From Pedobacter sp. UBA1951 (GTDB lineage: Bacteria > Bacteroidota > Bacteroidia > Sphingobacteriales > Sphingobacteriaceae): a DNA stretch of 16,503 bases. Each line of letters opens with the position of its first letter. Within the stretch, counting starts at the first letter, position 1. The position numbers and the translations under genes were made by a program. The notes beneath the pieces are model-generated. The model was not told the DNA's origin. It ran no database searches and saw only the letters and a program-made list of their open reading frames with translations. Below, piece by piece: positions 1 to 8,976 of the stretch. The stretch covers positions 1 through 16,503 of the forward strand of contig DDEP01000246.1 of assembly GCA_002336465.1 (NCBI GenBank), given 5' to 3'.

Positions 1-12
1 CAGTTTAAACAT
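1..12 (-). CDS. Fifth MacB-type ABC permease, first four codons only (cut by window edge)
   Basis: The first twelve bases are the reverse complement of ATG TTT AAA CTG, encoding M-F-K-L, exactly how the four complete permeases of this operon begin. The bases just upstream (13-39) closely match the leader of the permease gene at 111-2480. I infer that another permease of the same family starts here and continues out of the window to the left, so the operon holds at least five. Only four codons are visible, so family membership rests on the leader match and context. Confidence 0.72.
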
Positions 13-39
13 CTTTTTATAGGTTAACTGGTTTATTGG
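13..39 (-). repeat. Duplicated permease leader (copy of 2481-2508)
   Basis: These 27 bases in front of the truncated permease match 2481-2508, in front of the next permease gene, with two substitutions and one single-base insertion. The adjoining first twelve coding bases (1-12 and 2469-2480) are identical. This indicates that gene plus leader were duplicated together, and fairly recently compared with the other permease copies. No Shine-Dalgarno sequence is evident; the sense strand immediately before ATG is A-rich (ATAAAAAG), as is usual in Bacteroidota. Confidence 0.75.
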
Positions 40-53
40 TCATTAGTTAATTA

Positions 54-116
54 GTTATTGGTTGGTCGTCTTTCGTTATTCGCTTTTTGTTTCTCGTCCT
101 TAGTTTTGATCTATTC
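54..116. repeat. Heptanucleotide tandem repeat array A (9 degenerate units)
   Basis: Read on the plus strand, the spacer between the fourth and fifth permease genes divides into consecutive 7-base units, mostly starting with G and pyrimidine-rich: GTTATTG, GTTGGTC, GTCTTTC, GTTATTC, GCTTTTT, GTTTCTC, GTCCTTA, GTTTTGA, TCTATTC. The last unit contains the stop codon of the permease at 111-2480, so the array is in phase with the gene end. The units are more degenerate than in the arrays at 4057 and 8977. Confidence 0.7.
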
Positions 117-2480
117 ATACTTCAATGCATCTATAGGATTTGATTTGGCCACTTTTACAGATTGAATGCTTACGGTAAGAATAGCTATAATGAGACTCAG
201 CAAAATGGCAATCCCAAATGGCAAAGCCGATATGCCTACGTTAAATTCATAATTGGAGAGCCATTTGTTCACAATAATATAGGCCAAAGGAAAAGCGATA
301 AGATTGGCAATTCCTACCAACTTAATAAAGTCTTTATTAAGCAGCATTAAAATATCAGTTGTATGGGCTCCTAAAACTTTGCGTACACTGATTTCTCTTT
401 TGCGTTGCTCTGCCATGAAAAATGCCAAACCGAGCAACCCTAAACATGAAATAAAGATGGCAAAACCTCCAAACCAATTGGCCAAAGTTCCGAGTTGTTT
501 TTCATTCTGAAATTTCAGTTGAAAACCTTCATCTACAAAATTTCTGTCAACCGGAAAATCGGGGTTAATACTTTTTACAATCTCATCTACCTGTGCTACA
601 GATTTGCTGATATTAAGTTTTGGGTTTAATCTTATAATAATTTGGTTAACTTCTTGAGGCCTGTAGTACATCAGCATAGGTTTTACATGCTGGTAAGGCG
701 ATTCCATCACAAAATCTTTCATGATTCCTGTAATGGTTAACCTCGTATCTCCCCAGTTAATTACTGTTCCAATAGGGTTGGTCAATTTCATTGCTTTAAC
801 TGCAGTTTCATTAACCATAACATTTAATGAATCTTGATTGGGTTTAAATGCACTGCCGGCAACCAATTCTGAACCTACCGTTTCAATAAAATCTAAACCC
901 ACAGCTCTATTGTTAAAAAGAACTTTTTCATTAAGGCTTTTACCCGGCCAAGAAACACCAAAAGTATTTCCTCCTTCATCATTGAGACCAGTTCCGAAAG
1001 AACTCATATGGGTTACAGCTCCAGAACTTATCAAACGTGCTTTTAAAGTTTCGAATTTGCTTTGTTCTTTTAAGGTACCCTGAACCGGTATCTCTATAAG
1101 TCCGGCACGGTCAAAGCCTATAGGCTTATTTTTAATGTAATTGAGCTGCTGGAATATGACTATGGTACATATAATAAGGCATGCGGCAAAGGTAAATTGA
1201 AAAACAACCAATACTTTTCTTATCGAAAGCGATGAATTGCCAGCTATACTAAAACCCTTAAGTACTTTAACTGGTTCAAAAGAAGATAAGTAAAATGCCG
1301 GATAACTTCCCGCAATAAAGCCCGTAATCAAAATCAAGCTGATCAGTGTAGCCCAAAGTTTCCAGTCTTCGTAATTGATGATGAGTTGGAGGCCAAACAA
1401 GCTGTTAAAATAGGATAAACTAATCTCTATCAATATAAAAGCTACCGCCATACCCATGAATGTGAGCAAAAAGGATTCTAACATGAACTGGCTGATCAGC
1501 ATTTTACGTGAAGAACCTATTGCTTTACGAACACCTACTTCTTTTGCTCTTTTTTCTGATCTGGCAGTAGAAAGGTTCATAAAATTTACACAGGCAATCA
1601 ACAGGATGCAAAACGCCAGCATAAAAAACAGTTTAATCTGGTCTATTTTACCTCCTACTGGTTTTCCGTTCTCAAATTTATCATACAGGTGCCATTTGGT
1701 TAAAGGATGCAATAATGCCGTGCTAACCACTTCTTTGGTAGCATCTATATGACGGGCATATATGTCTTTAATTTTTGCATTGGCCTCGTTAAAGAATGTA
1801 TTATCTTGTAATTGTACCAACGTAAGACAATGGTTATTTCTCCAGTTATTGTTTTTTACCCATGGATTTTGCTTTAGATACATACCCCATGTAAGAAGAT
1901 AATCGAAACGTATGCTACTGTTAACCGGTATATCTGCTATAACGCCCGTAACTTTCAATACCTCTTCATTATTCAACTTTACACTTTTGTTAAGGGGATC
2001 TTCATTACCAAATAAGTTTTTAGCCAAACTTTCTGTTAATACAACAGCATTAACGTCAACTAAGGCTTGTTCTGGATTTCCTTTAAGAAAGTGGTAGTCC
2101 ATAATCTTAAGAAACTCCTTATCTGTAAATACTACGGGTTTTTTTAATTGTTGCCTTTCGTAACTGATGAGTTGTTTTTCAGGATAGCTGGAATGCGAAG
2201 CAAACTTCACGCCCGGAATGGTTTCTTCTACTTCTTTGGCCATTACACCGGGTGTCCAAGCCCAGCTAAAAGTTTCTGTGTCGGTTTTAAAATTATTGTA
2301 AACCACATAAGTTTTATCGCTATTGGGCGATTGTTTATCAAAACTCCACTCATAGGCTACATAAAGTAGCAGTAAGGTGCAACTTGCCAACCCTATGGCT
2401 AAGCCACCCACATTGATCATGGTATAGCTCTTATTTCTCCAAAGGTTACGTAAAGCTATTTTTAAGTTCAGTTTAAACAT
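111..2480 (-). CDS. MacB/FtsX-type ABC transporter permease (fourth in operon order)
   Basis: This is an inner-membrane permease of 789 residues with the duplicated MacB-type plan: two units, each with a large periplasmic domain, and eight predicted membrane helices in all. Helices lie at about 21-43, 284-303, 329-352, 376-398, 422-444, 669-691, 718-738 and 752-774; the periplasmic domains are about 44-283 and 445-668. Each unit carries the cytoplasmic coupling segment of the family after its first helix pair, EVGVRKAIG (314-322) and REISVRKVLGA (695-705). There is no nucleotide-binding domain, so it must use a separate ATPase, presumably that at 11479-12177. It follows the peptidase gene by 97 bases and is closest to the permease at 6587-8950 (residues 21-60 differ at 7 of 40 positions). 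The exported substrate cannot be told from sequence; antibiotic, lipid or peptide efflux are all possible. Confidence 0.93.
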   Translation of the reverse strand: MFKLNLKIALRNLWRNKSYTMINVGGLAIGLASCTLLLLYVAYEWSFDKQSPNSDKTYVVYNNFKTDTETFSWAWTPGVMAKEVEETIPGVKFASHSSYPEKQLISYERQQLKKPVVFTDKEFLKIMDYHFLKGNPEQALVDVNAVVLTESLAKNLFGNEDPLNKSVKLNNEEVLKVTGVIADIPVNSSIRFDYLLTWGMYLKQNPWVKNNNWRNNHCLTLVQLQDNTFFNEANAKIKDIYARHIDATKEVVSTALLHPLTKWHLYDKFENGKPVGGKIDQIKLFFMLAFCILLIACVNFMNLSTARSEKRAKEVGVRKAIGSSRKMLISQFMLESFLLTFMGMAVAFILIEISLSYFNSLFGLQLIINYEDWKLWATLISLILITGFIAGSYPAFYLSSFEPVKVLKGFSIAGNSSLSIRKVLVVFQFTFAACLIICTIVIFQQLNYIKNKPIGFDRAGLIEIPVQGTLKEQSKFETLKARLISSGAVTHMSSFGTGLNDEGGNTFGVSWPGKSLNEKVLFNNRAVGLDFIETVGSELVAGSAFKPNQDSLNVMVNETAVKAMKLTNPIGTVINWGDTRLTITGIMKDFVMESPYQHVKPMLMYYRPQEVNQIIIRLNPKLNISKSVAQVDEIVKSINPDFPVDRNFVDEGFQLKFQNEKQLGTLANWFGGFAIFISCLGLLGLAFFMAEQRKREISVRKVLGAHTTDILMLLNKDFIKLVGIANLIAFPLAYIIVNKWLSNYEFNVGISALPFGIAILLSLIIAILTVSIQSVKVAKSNPIDALKYE

Positions 2481-2507
2481 CTTTTTATGGGGTAACTGGT
2501 TTTATTG

Positions 2508-2542
2508 GTTATTCGTTAATTGGTCATTAGTCATTGGTGATA
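2508..2542. repeat. Heptanucleotide repeat array B (about 5 weak units)
   Basis: Between the peptidase gene and the permease at 111-2480 the plus strand reads GTTATTC, GTTAATT, GGTCATT, AGTCATT, GGTGATA. This is a degenerate form of the 7-base unit seen at the other spacers. It lies 27 bases from the permease start codon and 35 bases from the peptidase stop codon, and so is not anchored on a permease 3' end. It is the least convincing of the five arrays. Confidence 0.5.
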
Positions 2543-2577
2543 CATGACGACTAGCAAGCTCTTATTTCAAATCCTTA

Positions 2578-4044
2578 CTATTTATTGTTTAGCACCCCGC
2601 TCACAAATTCTACCCATTTGTATTTAGGGATAGATGCATCTATATAAAAATCGGGCTGTATGCCTATCTCATCTATAGGGAAATCTGGTATTCTTTTGCT
2701 TCTGCTCAATGCATAACCTAGTTCAAATTCTTTGCACGGTGAGGGTACAAAATACATATTCGAGATATCGAGCACGCCATGAGTCGTAGTACCAAAAAGT
2801 TTTACTTTTTTACTTTGCTTTGCCGCCAACAGAAATTGCTCATCTGTACTTCCGTTATTTTTATTCATGATGATACCTACGTTTTTAGGGTATTCATGTA
2901 TGGTATCTAGTTTTTCTTCAGAAACGGGAAATTTATTTAACGACATAAAATTTCCTAAATGTTTTTCAAGTGTATCGTAGGCTTTCTTTGCCCATTTCTT
3001 ACTTTCCTCATCAAAACCATACTCTGGCTTACTGATAAAATCGAGCATGCGCTGGTTATTCAATTTTGTAGAATAATACTCTACACCCACTGTTCTTATA
3101 GGATTGGTATAAATAAAAGGAATGATTTCTTCAAAGCTCGAATCACTACCTCCTGTACCATAACGAATATCCAAAATAAGATTTTCTGTTTTTAAGATAG
3201 TGGCTCTGTGCAAGCTCAATACACTATCTATAGCTTTTTTACTACTTACATTAAAAGACGGAATCCTGATGTATATGGTCTTATCATCCAGTCTTTCCAT
3301 GAAAGGTTTTTGGGCCTCGATTATTCTCGAATAGGCTTTTATATCCTTATCATCTTCTAACTTGGGATATAGTCTTTTTAAAGAAGTATTTCCCAATTGC
3401 AATGCATTCTTGCCAAAAGTTTCAACCTTATCTGATTCTACCGCACTGTGATCCCGCATATAAAACGTAGAGAAAAGCTTGTCGTTCTTATGGGTGATCC
3501 TAAGTTTAACTTGATCTTTTTTCCAAGTATCGGCACCCGATTCTATGATAAAACCAACGTAATCGTTCTTTACCTTCTTGATTCCTATTTTATACGGTTC
3601 TGTAACCCATATCCCTTCTAAATCTTGCTCTTTTTTATTGGCAAGGTATTTTTCAAATTCGGGTAAGTTAACTTTTAGGGTTTCCCAATGATCATAATTT
3701 ACATTACTGCTTGTAGCAACCGCTGTATTGGTATTATTAGAGTTCTGGTTTGTTAACCTGATGGCAATATGTCCGGAGCGGAAGAATTCTAGCCATTCAT
3801 AAAGTATAGGTGCACATTCATTTAATGTTTTGGCTGTTTTGATTTTTTCTAGAATTCTTTTGTTATGGTCTTCATAAGCTTGTTTTCCTTTAACATTTAA
3901 CGCATACTGGAACCCAGCATCATTCTCTTCAAAAGTTTTCTTTACCCAATTGAAATTTTCTTCACAGTTACAGCTTTGTGCATAACTATTAAAAAAACCC
4001 AATCCAATCATTAGCAACGCAAGTATTAAAAATTTAAGTTTCAT
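2578..4044 (-). CDS. Secreted S41-family (tricorn/C-terminal-processing type) peptidase
   Basis: This protein of 488 residues has a signal peptide (hydrophobic 4-18, likely cleavage after SYA at 20-22), so it probably acts in the periplasm. The mature N-terminus has a C-x-C pair (25, 27) but no proper lipobox. S41 hallmarks are SGHIAIRL (90-97), the core strand LDIRYGTGGSD (291-301), the nucleophile region NNGSTDEQF (396-404, likely Ser399), GTTTHGV (418-424) and the closing IGIQPD (460-465). The Ser-Lys dyad lysine of CtpA-type enzymes is not at its usual place. His92, Ser399 and Glu459 could form a tricorn-like set, which is an inference. No PDZ domain is obvious. The gene sits between two permease genes, 69 and 97 bases away, in the same direction, so it is probably co-transcribed and may process an exported peptide or an envelope protein. 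It could also be a non-catalytic S41-like protein. Confidence 0.85.
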   Translation of the reverse strand: MKLKFLILALLMIGLGFFNSYAQSCNCEENFNWVKKTFEENDAGFQYALNVKGKQAYEDHNKRILEKIKTAKTLNECAPILYEWLEFFRSGHIAIRLTNQNSNNTNTAVATSSNVNYDHWETLKVNLPEFEKYLANKKEQDLEGIWVTEPYKIGIKKVKNDYVGFIIESGADTWKKDQVKLRITHKNDKLFSTFYMRDHSAVESDKVETFGKNALQLGNTSLKRLYPKLEDDKDIKAYSRIIEAQKPFMERLDDKTIYIRIPSFNVSSKKAIDSVLSLHRATILKTENLILDIRYGTGGSDSSFEEIIPFIYTNPIRTVGVEYYSTKLNNQRMLDFISKPEYGFDEESKKWAKKAYDTLEKHLGNFMSLNKFPVSEEKLDTIHEYPKNVGIIMNKNNGSTDEQFLLAAKQSKKVKLFGTTTHGVLDISNMYFVPSPCKEFELGYALSRSKRIPDFPIDEIGIQPDFYIDASIPKYKWVEFVSGVLNNK

Positions 4045-4056
4045 TGTTTGTATGTT

Positions 4057-4126
4057 GTTATTCGTTGTTCGTTGTTCGTTTCTCGTTTCTCGTTGTTCGT
4101 CTTTCGTTGTTCGTTATTCGTATTTC
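4057..4126. repeat. Heptanucleotide tandem repeat array C (10 contiguous units)
   Basis: Seventy bases divide without a break into ten 7-base units on the plus strand, using only five variants: GTTATTC (twice), GTTGTTC (four times), GTTTCTC (twice), GTCTTTC and GTATTTC. The last two units contain the stop codon and the final Tyr-Glu codons of the permease at 4114-6483. The array ends 12 bases before the peptidase start codon and so fills nearly the whole 69-base spacer. The sense RNA is A/C-rich (GAACAAC-like) and should be largely unstructured. I do not recognise a named repeat family. Confidence 0.9.
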
Positions 4127-6483
4127 AGTGCATCAACTGGTTTGGCTTTGATGCTTTTTGAAGATTGTATGCTCACGGTTACCAAAGAAAGGCCGATGGT
4201 TATCAAAGCGCTCAATACAAATGGCATTACAGGCATATCTACTCTATAGGCAAAGGTTTCGAGCCATTTTTTGGTCAATAAATAGGCTAAAGGCCAACCC
4301 AGTAAATTAGCCGTAAGCACAATCACAAAAAATGAGCTGTTCAGGAGTTTTAAAATCTGGAAATCTGTAGCACCCAAAACCTTACGAACTGCAATTTCTT
4401 TGTTGCGTGCATTGGTAACGTATTTTGCGAAAGCAAACAAACCCAGTACGGCTATAAATATGGTAAGCATAGCTGCCACAAAAAACACAGCTTGCAATTG
4501 TTCTTGTTTTTTAAACAAACGTCCATACAGTTCATCTAAAAATTGGTAACGGAAATGATCTCCGTCTAATTTATTGATAGATGACCATTGTCTTTTAAGG
4601 CTTGCTAGGGCTACGGCCATTTGTTGTGCTTCTATCTTGATCAAGATCTCGAGCTTAGGGTTTCCACAAGGGTTATTTAAGCTATAAATAGTAGGTTCTA
4701 CTGCGTTTTCAAACCCTTCTGATTTAAAATCTTTGATTACGCCCACTATTTTATAATCCGTGCTACATCCTCTTATGGTTTTTCCAATTGGGTTTACCAA
4801 ACCGTATTTTGCAACGGCACTTTCGTTAAGAATAGCTGAGTTTACGGTATCTGATTTAAATGACCTGTTAAAGAATCTGCCTTCTTTCAATGAGATGCCC
4901 AGCGTCTCAAAATAATCAAAATCAACATCCATGAAACCTAAAGTTTCTTGCTTGCCTTCGGCCGTGTAACCATTTTTACCTAGTTTTGATCCATCAGGAA
5001 TGACATTGGCAACGGTTACCGATTTTACACCCGGTATTTGCATGATCTTTTCGCGTACAGGTTCAAAAACTTTAGGGTTTGTGAAAAATGCCATGTTTTT
5101 TACGGCCACTACCTGTTCGGCTTTAAAACCTACATCTTGGGTACGCATGTATTTTAATTGCGAATTGATGATAAACAAGCCTACAATAAAGATTACCGCT
5201 ACCGAGAATTGAAACACCAGTAAGCTGTTTTTAAGCCAATAGCTCTGTCTGCTGGTTTGGAAGTTTCCTTTTAGTACCAATGCAGGCCTAAAACCAGATA
5301 AAACCAATGCAGGATAGATACCAGCAATAATTGTAATACCAATGATCACGGCAGGCAACTGCCAGAAAATAGCTACATTGTTATGCCATATGTTAAGATC
5401 AATCTCAAATAAACGGTTAAATGCAGGCAGGATCAGTTCGGCCAATATAAGTGCCAAACCCGCAGCAACGATACATTGTATCAATATTTCTGTAATAAAC
5501 TGGAATACCAATTGGTAACGGAAAACACCCATTACTTTTTTTACACCCACCTCTTTAGCTCTTTTAGCCGCCTGTGCAATACTTAGGTTGGTAAAATTGA
5601 TACAAGCTATAACCAGCATCAATAAACCCAGTACCGATATGGCTAGCACAACTTTATAGTTTGCATCTGTGCCAGCTGCAGGTTTTAGATGAAGGTTCTT
5701 TAAAGGATCAAGAAAAATGTTTACGCTGTTGATTTCTTTCCAATCTGGCTCACCAAAGGCTTTTGCCGTATTGGCACGGTACATTTTCTCTATTTTTTTT
5801 GTAAGTAGGGCTATATCTGTTCCAGGTTTTACTTGGATATAGGTAAAATAATTGTTGTAGCCATAGTTTTCTCCTTTACCCAATTCTTTAGCAACAGAAA
5901 GCACATCAAAATCGATATTAGAATGTGCAGCTGTTTGGATCACACCACTGATTTTTCCGGTGTGTCCTGCTGATTTACTCCCGAACGAAACCATTTCGGG
6001 CTTATCATCTTTTTTACCTGGAAACAGTGTTTCCATATAAGGTTTATTCAGATAAACTATAAATTCATCGCCAACCGGTTGTGCAAGACCATATTCAGGT
6101 TTTATATTCAGCATCTTAGCAGCTTCATACTCTATAAATATGTGTTTCTTGGCAAATACGGTATTGTTATCTTTATTAATAGCAAATTCAAAGAAGTTGT
6201 TCTTTACCGTTCCTGCAGCCTCTACTTCAGGAAAATTTTCTTTGATTTCTTTACTTAAAGAAGGAGGTGTATAGTCTGTTTGAAAAGCAGGTGATTTACG
6301 AACAATTAAATAAATACGATCATAGTTAGGGTTATCCTTATCGAAGGTAGTTTCATAAGTAACATAGATCATAAGGACCAAGAAGGCGGCTAGCGCAATG
6401 GCAAGGCCACCAATATTTATAGCAGTAATGCTTTTGTTTCTCCAAAGATTACGCAATGCTATTTTTAAATTGAGTTTAAACAT
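4114..6483 (-). CDS. MacB/FtsX-type ABC transporter permease, divergent subfamily (third in operon order)
   Basis: This is a 789-residue inner-membrane permease with the same eight-helix, two-periplasmic-domain plan as its neighbours: helices near 21-43, 278-300, 327-350, 374-396, 421-440, 665-688, 715-738 and 752-774. Coupling segments are EVGVKKVMG (311-319) and KEIAVRKVLGA (695-705). Both ends are family-typical (MFKLNLKIALRNLWRNK and DALKYE), but the middle diverges from the other three. The first coupling region reads AAKRAKEVGVKK instead of SEKRAKEVGVRK, the loop before helix 2 lacks the shared NGxxVGGxI motif, and the second periplasmic domain has two cysteines (573, 606) that could form a disulfide. 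It has no ATPase domain. The last codons overlap the heptad array at 4057-4126. It may handle a different substrate or form a heteromer with a neighbour; neither can be decided here. Confidence 0.93.
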   Translation of the reverse strand: MFKLNLKIALRNLWRNKSITAINIGGLAIALAAFLVLMIYVTYETTFDKDNPNYDRIYLIVRKSPAFQTDYTPPSLSKEIKENFPEVEAAGTVKNNFFEFAINKDNNTVFAKKHIFIEYEAAKMLNIKPEYGLAQPVGDEFIVYLNKPYMETLFPGKKDDKPEMVSFGSKSAGHTGKISGVIQTAAHSNIDFDVLSVAKELGKGENYGYNNYFTYIQVKPGTDIALLTKKIEKMYRANTAKAFGEPDWKEINSVNIFLDPLKNLHLKPAAGTDANYKVVLAISVLGLLMLVIACINFTNLSIAQAAKRAKEVGVKKVMGVFRYQLVFQFITEILIQCIVAAGLALILAELILPAFNRLFEIDLNIWHNNVAIFWQLPAVIIGITIIAGIYPALVLSGFRPALVLKGNFQTSRQSYWLKNSLLVFQFSVAVIFIVGLFIINSQLKYMRTQDVGFKAEQVVAVKNMAFFTNPKVFEPVREKIMQIPGVKSVTVANVIPDGSKLGKNGYTAEGKQETLGFMDVDFDYFETLGISLKEGRFFNRSFKSDTVNSAILNESAVAKYGLVNPIGKTIRGCSTDYKIVGVIKDFKSEGFENAVEPTIYSLNNPCGNPKLEILIKIEAQQMAVALASLKRQWSSINKLDGDHFRYQFLDELYGRLFKKQEQLQAVFFVAAMLTIFIAVLGLFAFAKYVTNARNKEIAVRKVLGATDFQILKLLNSSFFVIVLTANLLGWPLAYLLTKKWLETFAYRVDMPVMPFVLSALITIGLSLVTVSIQSSKSIKAKPVDALKYE

Positions 6484-6523
6484 GGTGTACTTATTTATAT
6501 ATTAATTGGGTTATAGATTTTTC

Positions 6524-6558
6524 GCTATTCGTTGTCTGTCTTTCGTAACTCGGCCTTC
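6524..6558. repeat. Heptanucleotide repeat array D (5 units)
   Basis: In the 103-base spacer between the permeases at 6587-8950 and 4114-6483 the plus strand reads GCTATTC, GTTGTCT, GTCTTTC, GTAACTC, GGCCTTC. These are five contiguous 7-base units ending 40 bases before the next start codon. The rest of the spacer towards the upstream gene (6559-6586) is T/C-rich without clear units, and the stop-codon region is one base out of phase, suggesting a small deletion since the array formed. Confidence 0.65.
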
Positions 6559-6586
6559 CGATTTTTTACTTTTAATTTCTTCTACT

Positions 6587-8950
6587 CTATTCGTATTTCA
6601 AGGCATCTACCGGGTTTGATTTGGCTACTTTTACCGATTGGATACTTACCGTAAGTATGGCCACAAGAATAGAAAGGCTTATGGCGATCAAGAAAGGAAA
6701 AACCGATAGGCTTACGTGATATTCAAAACCGATAAGCCACTTATTGATAATAATATAGGCCAATGGAAAAGCTACTGCATTGGCAATGATTACCAAGACA
6801 ATAAATTCTTTGTTTAACAAAGTAAGGATATTACCTGTACTTGCGCCCAGTACTTTGCGGATACTGATTTCCTTTTTACGTTGTGTAGCCATGTACAAGG
6901 CCAAACCTAACAAGCCTAAACAAGAGATAAATATGGCAAGTCCGCCAAACCAGTTGGCCAAGGTTCCCAATAGTTTCTCATCATTTAACTTGCTTTCAAA
7001 TTTTTCGCTTACAAACTTGATATCGACAGGATATGCAGGATTAACCTCTTTAACAATATTTTTTATTTTTTCTACCGAGCTTGTGGCATTATTTTCAGGG
7101 TTAAGTCTTACAATGATCGTATTTACCGAACTTGGGTTTTGCAATACAAACAGTGGCATAGGTTTTTTATACGGGCTGCCCATTACATAATCGCTCAGCA
7201 CTCCTACTATTTTGTATTTGTCATCGCCCCAAGAAACGATCTGCCCAACAGGTTTTTCCATTCCCATTGTTTTAACCAAGGCCTCGTTTACCATAACACT
7301 TGCCGTATCTTTAAATTCTTTGGCAAAGTCTCTACCTTGCAAAACGCTCATGCCGGTAGTTTTGGTAAAATCTAAATTGGTAAACCTGAAGTTTACTAAC
7401 ACAACGTCTTTTTCATTTTTTCCAGGCCAGCTAAAACCGTAAGTATTGTTACCTGATCCAGTTATAGAAGTGCTGTATTCTGTAAAATCTGTTACCGCTC
7501 CTGATTTGATCAATAAATCTTTTAAGATTTGTCTTTTGCTTTCATTACCCAACTCTCCTTCTGCTTTTATTTCCAACAGATTTACATTGTTATAACCTAT
7601 AGGTTTGTTTTTGATATAAGTTAACTGTTGATAAATTACCACTGTACAGATAATTAAACAAGCAGAAAAAGCAAACTGGAATACCACTAAAAACTTACGT
7701 ACAGAAAGTGATGCACCACCACCAAGTTTAAAGCCTTTAAGTACCTTAACCGGTTCAAAAGATGACAAATAGAATGCAGGATAGCTTCCTGAAACTATGC
7801 CGGTAATCAATGCCAAACCTATAAAAACCGTCCAGAAATAAACATCTGTATAATTGATTTTAAGTGTAATGCCCAGTAAATTGTTAAAATAAGGCAAGCT
7901 GACTTCTATCAGCACAAATGCTACCAATGTACTGAACAGGGCAATTAGAATAGACTCTAACATGAACTGACCAACAAGATTTCCTCTAGTAGATCCTATG
8001 GCCTTGCGCACACCAACTTCTCTTGCTCTTTTCTCTGATTTGGCAGTTGATAAATTCATAAAATTGATACAGGCAATCAATAAGATGCTAAATGCCAAAA
8101 TCAGGAATATTCTTAGATTATCTATTTTACCACCAACAGAAACACCGTTTTCAAACTTGCTATACAAATGCCATTTTTTTAAAGGGAACATCATAGCTTC
8201 ATTGTTTGAATCTGGATTATTAGCCCTAATCATTCCTTTTAAATGATTATTAGCGGTATTAAAAAACTTATTATCCTTTAGCTGGATAAACAGCATGCAG
8301 AAATTATTACCCCATCCACTGTTTTTTGCCCATGGATTTATTTTTTCATACAATGCCCACGAAGTAATCATATCTGCATTGATAGATGAGTTTTTAGGTA
8401 AATCTTGGATAACTGCTTCTACTTTAAGAGGTTCTTTGTTATCGTATTTGATAACTTTACCAATAGGATCTTCTGTATTAAAAAGAACTTTTGCAAGAGT
8501 TTCTGTAAGGATTACCCCATCCGGATTTTTTAACAAATCTTTTGGATTTCCTTTAAGTACCTTATAATCAAAAATCTTTAAAAAGTCGGGATCGGCAGAA
8601 ATGACTTCTTTCTTAATATTGTTGTTATCATAAGAAAGAAGAGTTTCTTCTGGATAAGAAAGACGTGTAACCGCAGCCACGCCATTCACTTTTTCTCTTA
8701 CCTCTTTTTCCATTATCCCAGAAACGGCTACAAAACTAAATGTTTGCGTAGGTGTTTTTTGGTTGTTATAAACTACATAGGTTTTATCGTAATTGGTAAA
8801 TTGCTTATCAAAGCTCCATTCATAAGCTACATAAAGCAACAATGTCATACAACTTGCCAAACCAATGGCCAAACCACCAATATTAATCAATGAAAAACCT
8901 TTATTTTTCCAAAGATTACGCAAGGCTATTTTTAAATTCAGTTTAAACAT
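6587..8950 (-). CDS. MacB/FtsX-type ABC transporter permease (second in operon order)
   Basis: This 787-residue protein has the duplicated MacB plan. Helices lie at about 21-43, 281-300, 327-350, 373-395 and 419-440, with three more in the C-terminal 130 residues; periplasmic domains span about 44-280 and 441-665. Coupling segments are REVGVRKAIG (310-319) and KEISIRKVLGA about 90 residues from the C-terminus. No ATP-binding motifs are present. It is the closest relative in the window of the permease at 111-2480, sharing for example GGLAIGLASC and YVAYEWSFDKQ near the N-terminus and the NGxSVGGKID loop before helix 2, so these two are probably products of a tandem duplication. The start is fixed by the conserved MFKLNLKIALRN opening. 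Substrate unknown. Confidence 0.93.
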   Translation of the reverse strand: MFKLNLKIALRNLWKNKGFSLINIGGLAIGLASCMTLLLYVAYEWSFDKQFTNYDKTYVVYNNQKTPTQTFSFVAVSGIMEKEVREKVNGVAAVTRLSYPEETLLSYDNNNIKKEVISADPDFLKIFDYKVLKGNPKDLLKNPDGVILTETLAKVLFNTEDPIGKVIKYDNKEPLKVEAVIQDLPKNSSINADMITSWALYEKINPWAKNSGWGNNFCMLFIQLKDNKFFNTANNHLKGMIRANNPDSNNEAMMFPLKKWHLYSKFENGVSVGGKIDNLRIFLILAFSILLIACINFMNLSTAKSEKRAREVGVRKAIGSTRGNLVGQFMLESILIALFSTLVAFVLIEVSLPYFNNLLGITLKINYTDVYFWTVFIGLALITGIVSGSYPAFYLSSFEPVKVLKGFKLGGGASLSVRKFLVVFQFAFSACLIICTVVIYQQLTYIKNKPIGYNNVNLLEIKAEGELGNESKRQILKDLLIKSGAVTDFTEYSTSITGSGNNTYGFSWPGKNEKDVVLVNFRFTNLDFTKTTGMSVLQGRDFAKEFKDTASVMVNEALVKTMGMEKPVGQIVSWGDDKYKIVGVLSDYVMGSPYKKPMPLFVLQNPSSVNTIIVRLNPENNATSSVEKIKNIVKEVNPAYPVDIKFVSEKFESKLNDEKLLGTLANWFGGLAIFISCLGLLGLALYMATQRKKEISIRKVLGASTGNILTLLNKEFIVLVIIANAVAFPLAYIIINKWLIGFEYHVSLSVFPFLIAISLSILVAILTVSIQSVKVAKSNPVDALKYE

Positions 8951-8976
8951 ATGTGTGTTTGTTTATATCTTAATTG

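Noticed and set aside
4057..4126. Heptad arrays as a CRISPR array
   Set aside because: Units are 7 bases and directly adjacent with no unique spacers, and no cas gene is present.
6484..6586. Sigma-54 or terminator elements in the permease spacers
   Set aside because: No GG-N10-GC pattern in the sense direction and no stem with a U-run was found in the permease spacers I checked, which supports read-through as one operon.
6780..7190. 136-codon plus-strand open frame
   Set aside because: It lies antisense within the permease at 6587-8950, resembles no known family, and has a composition expected from reading the complement of a membrane protein gene.
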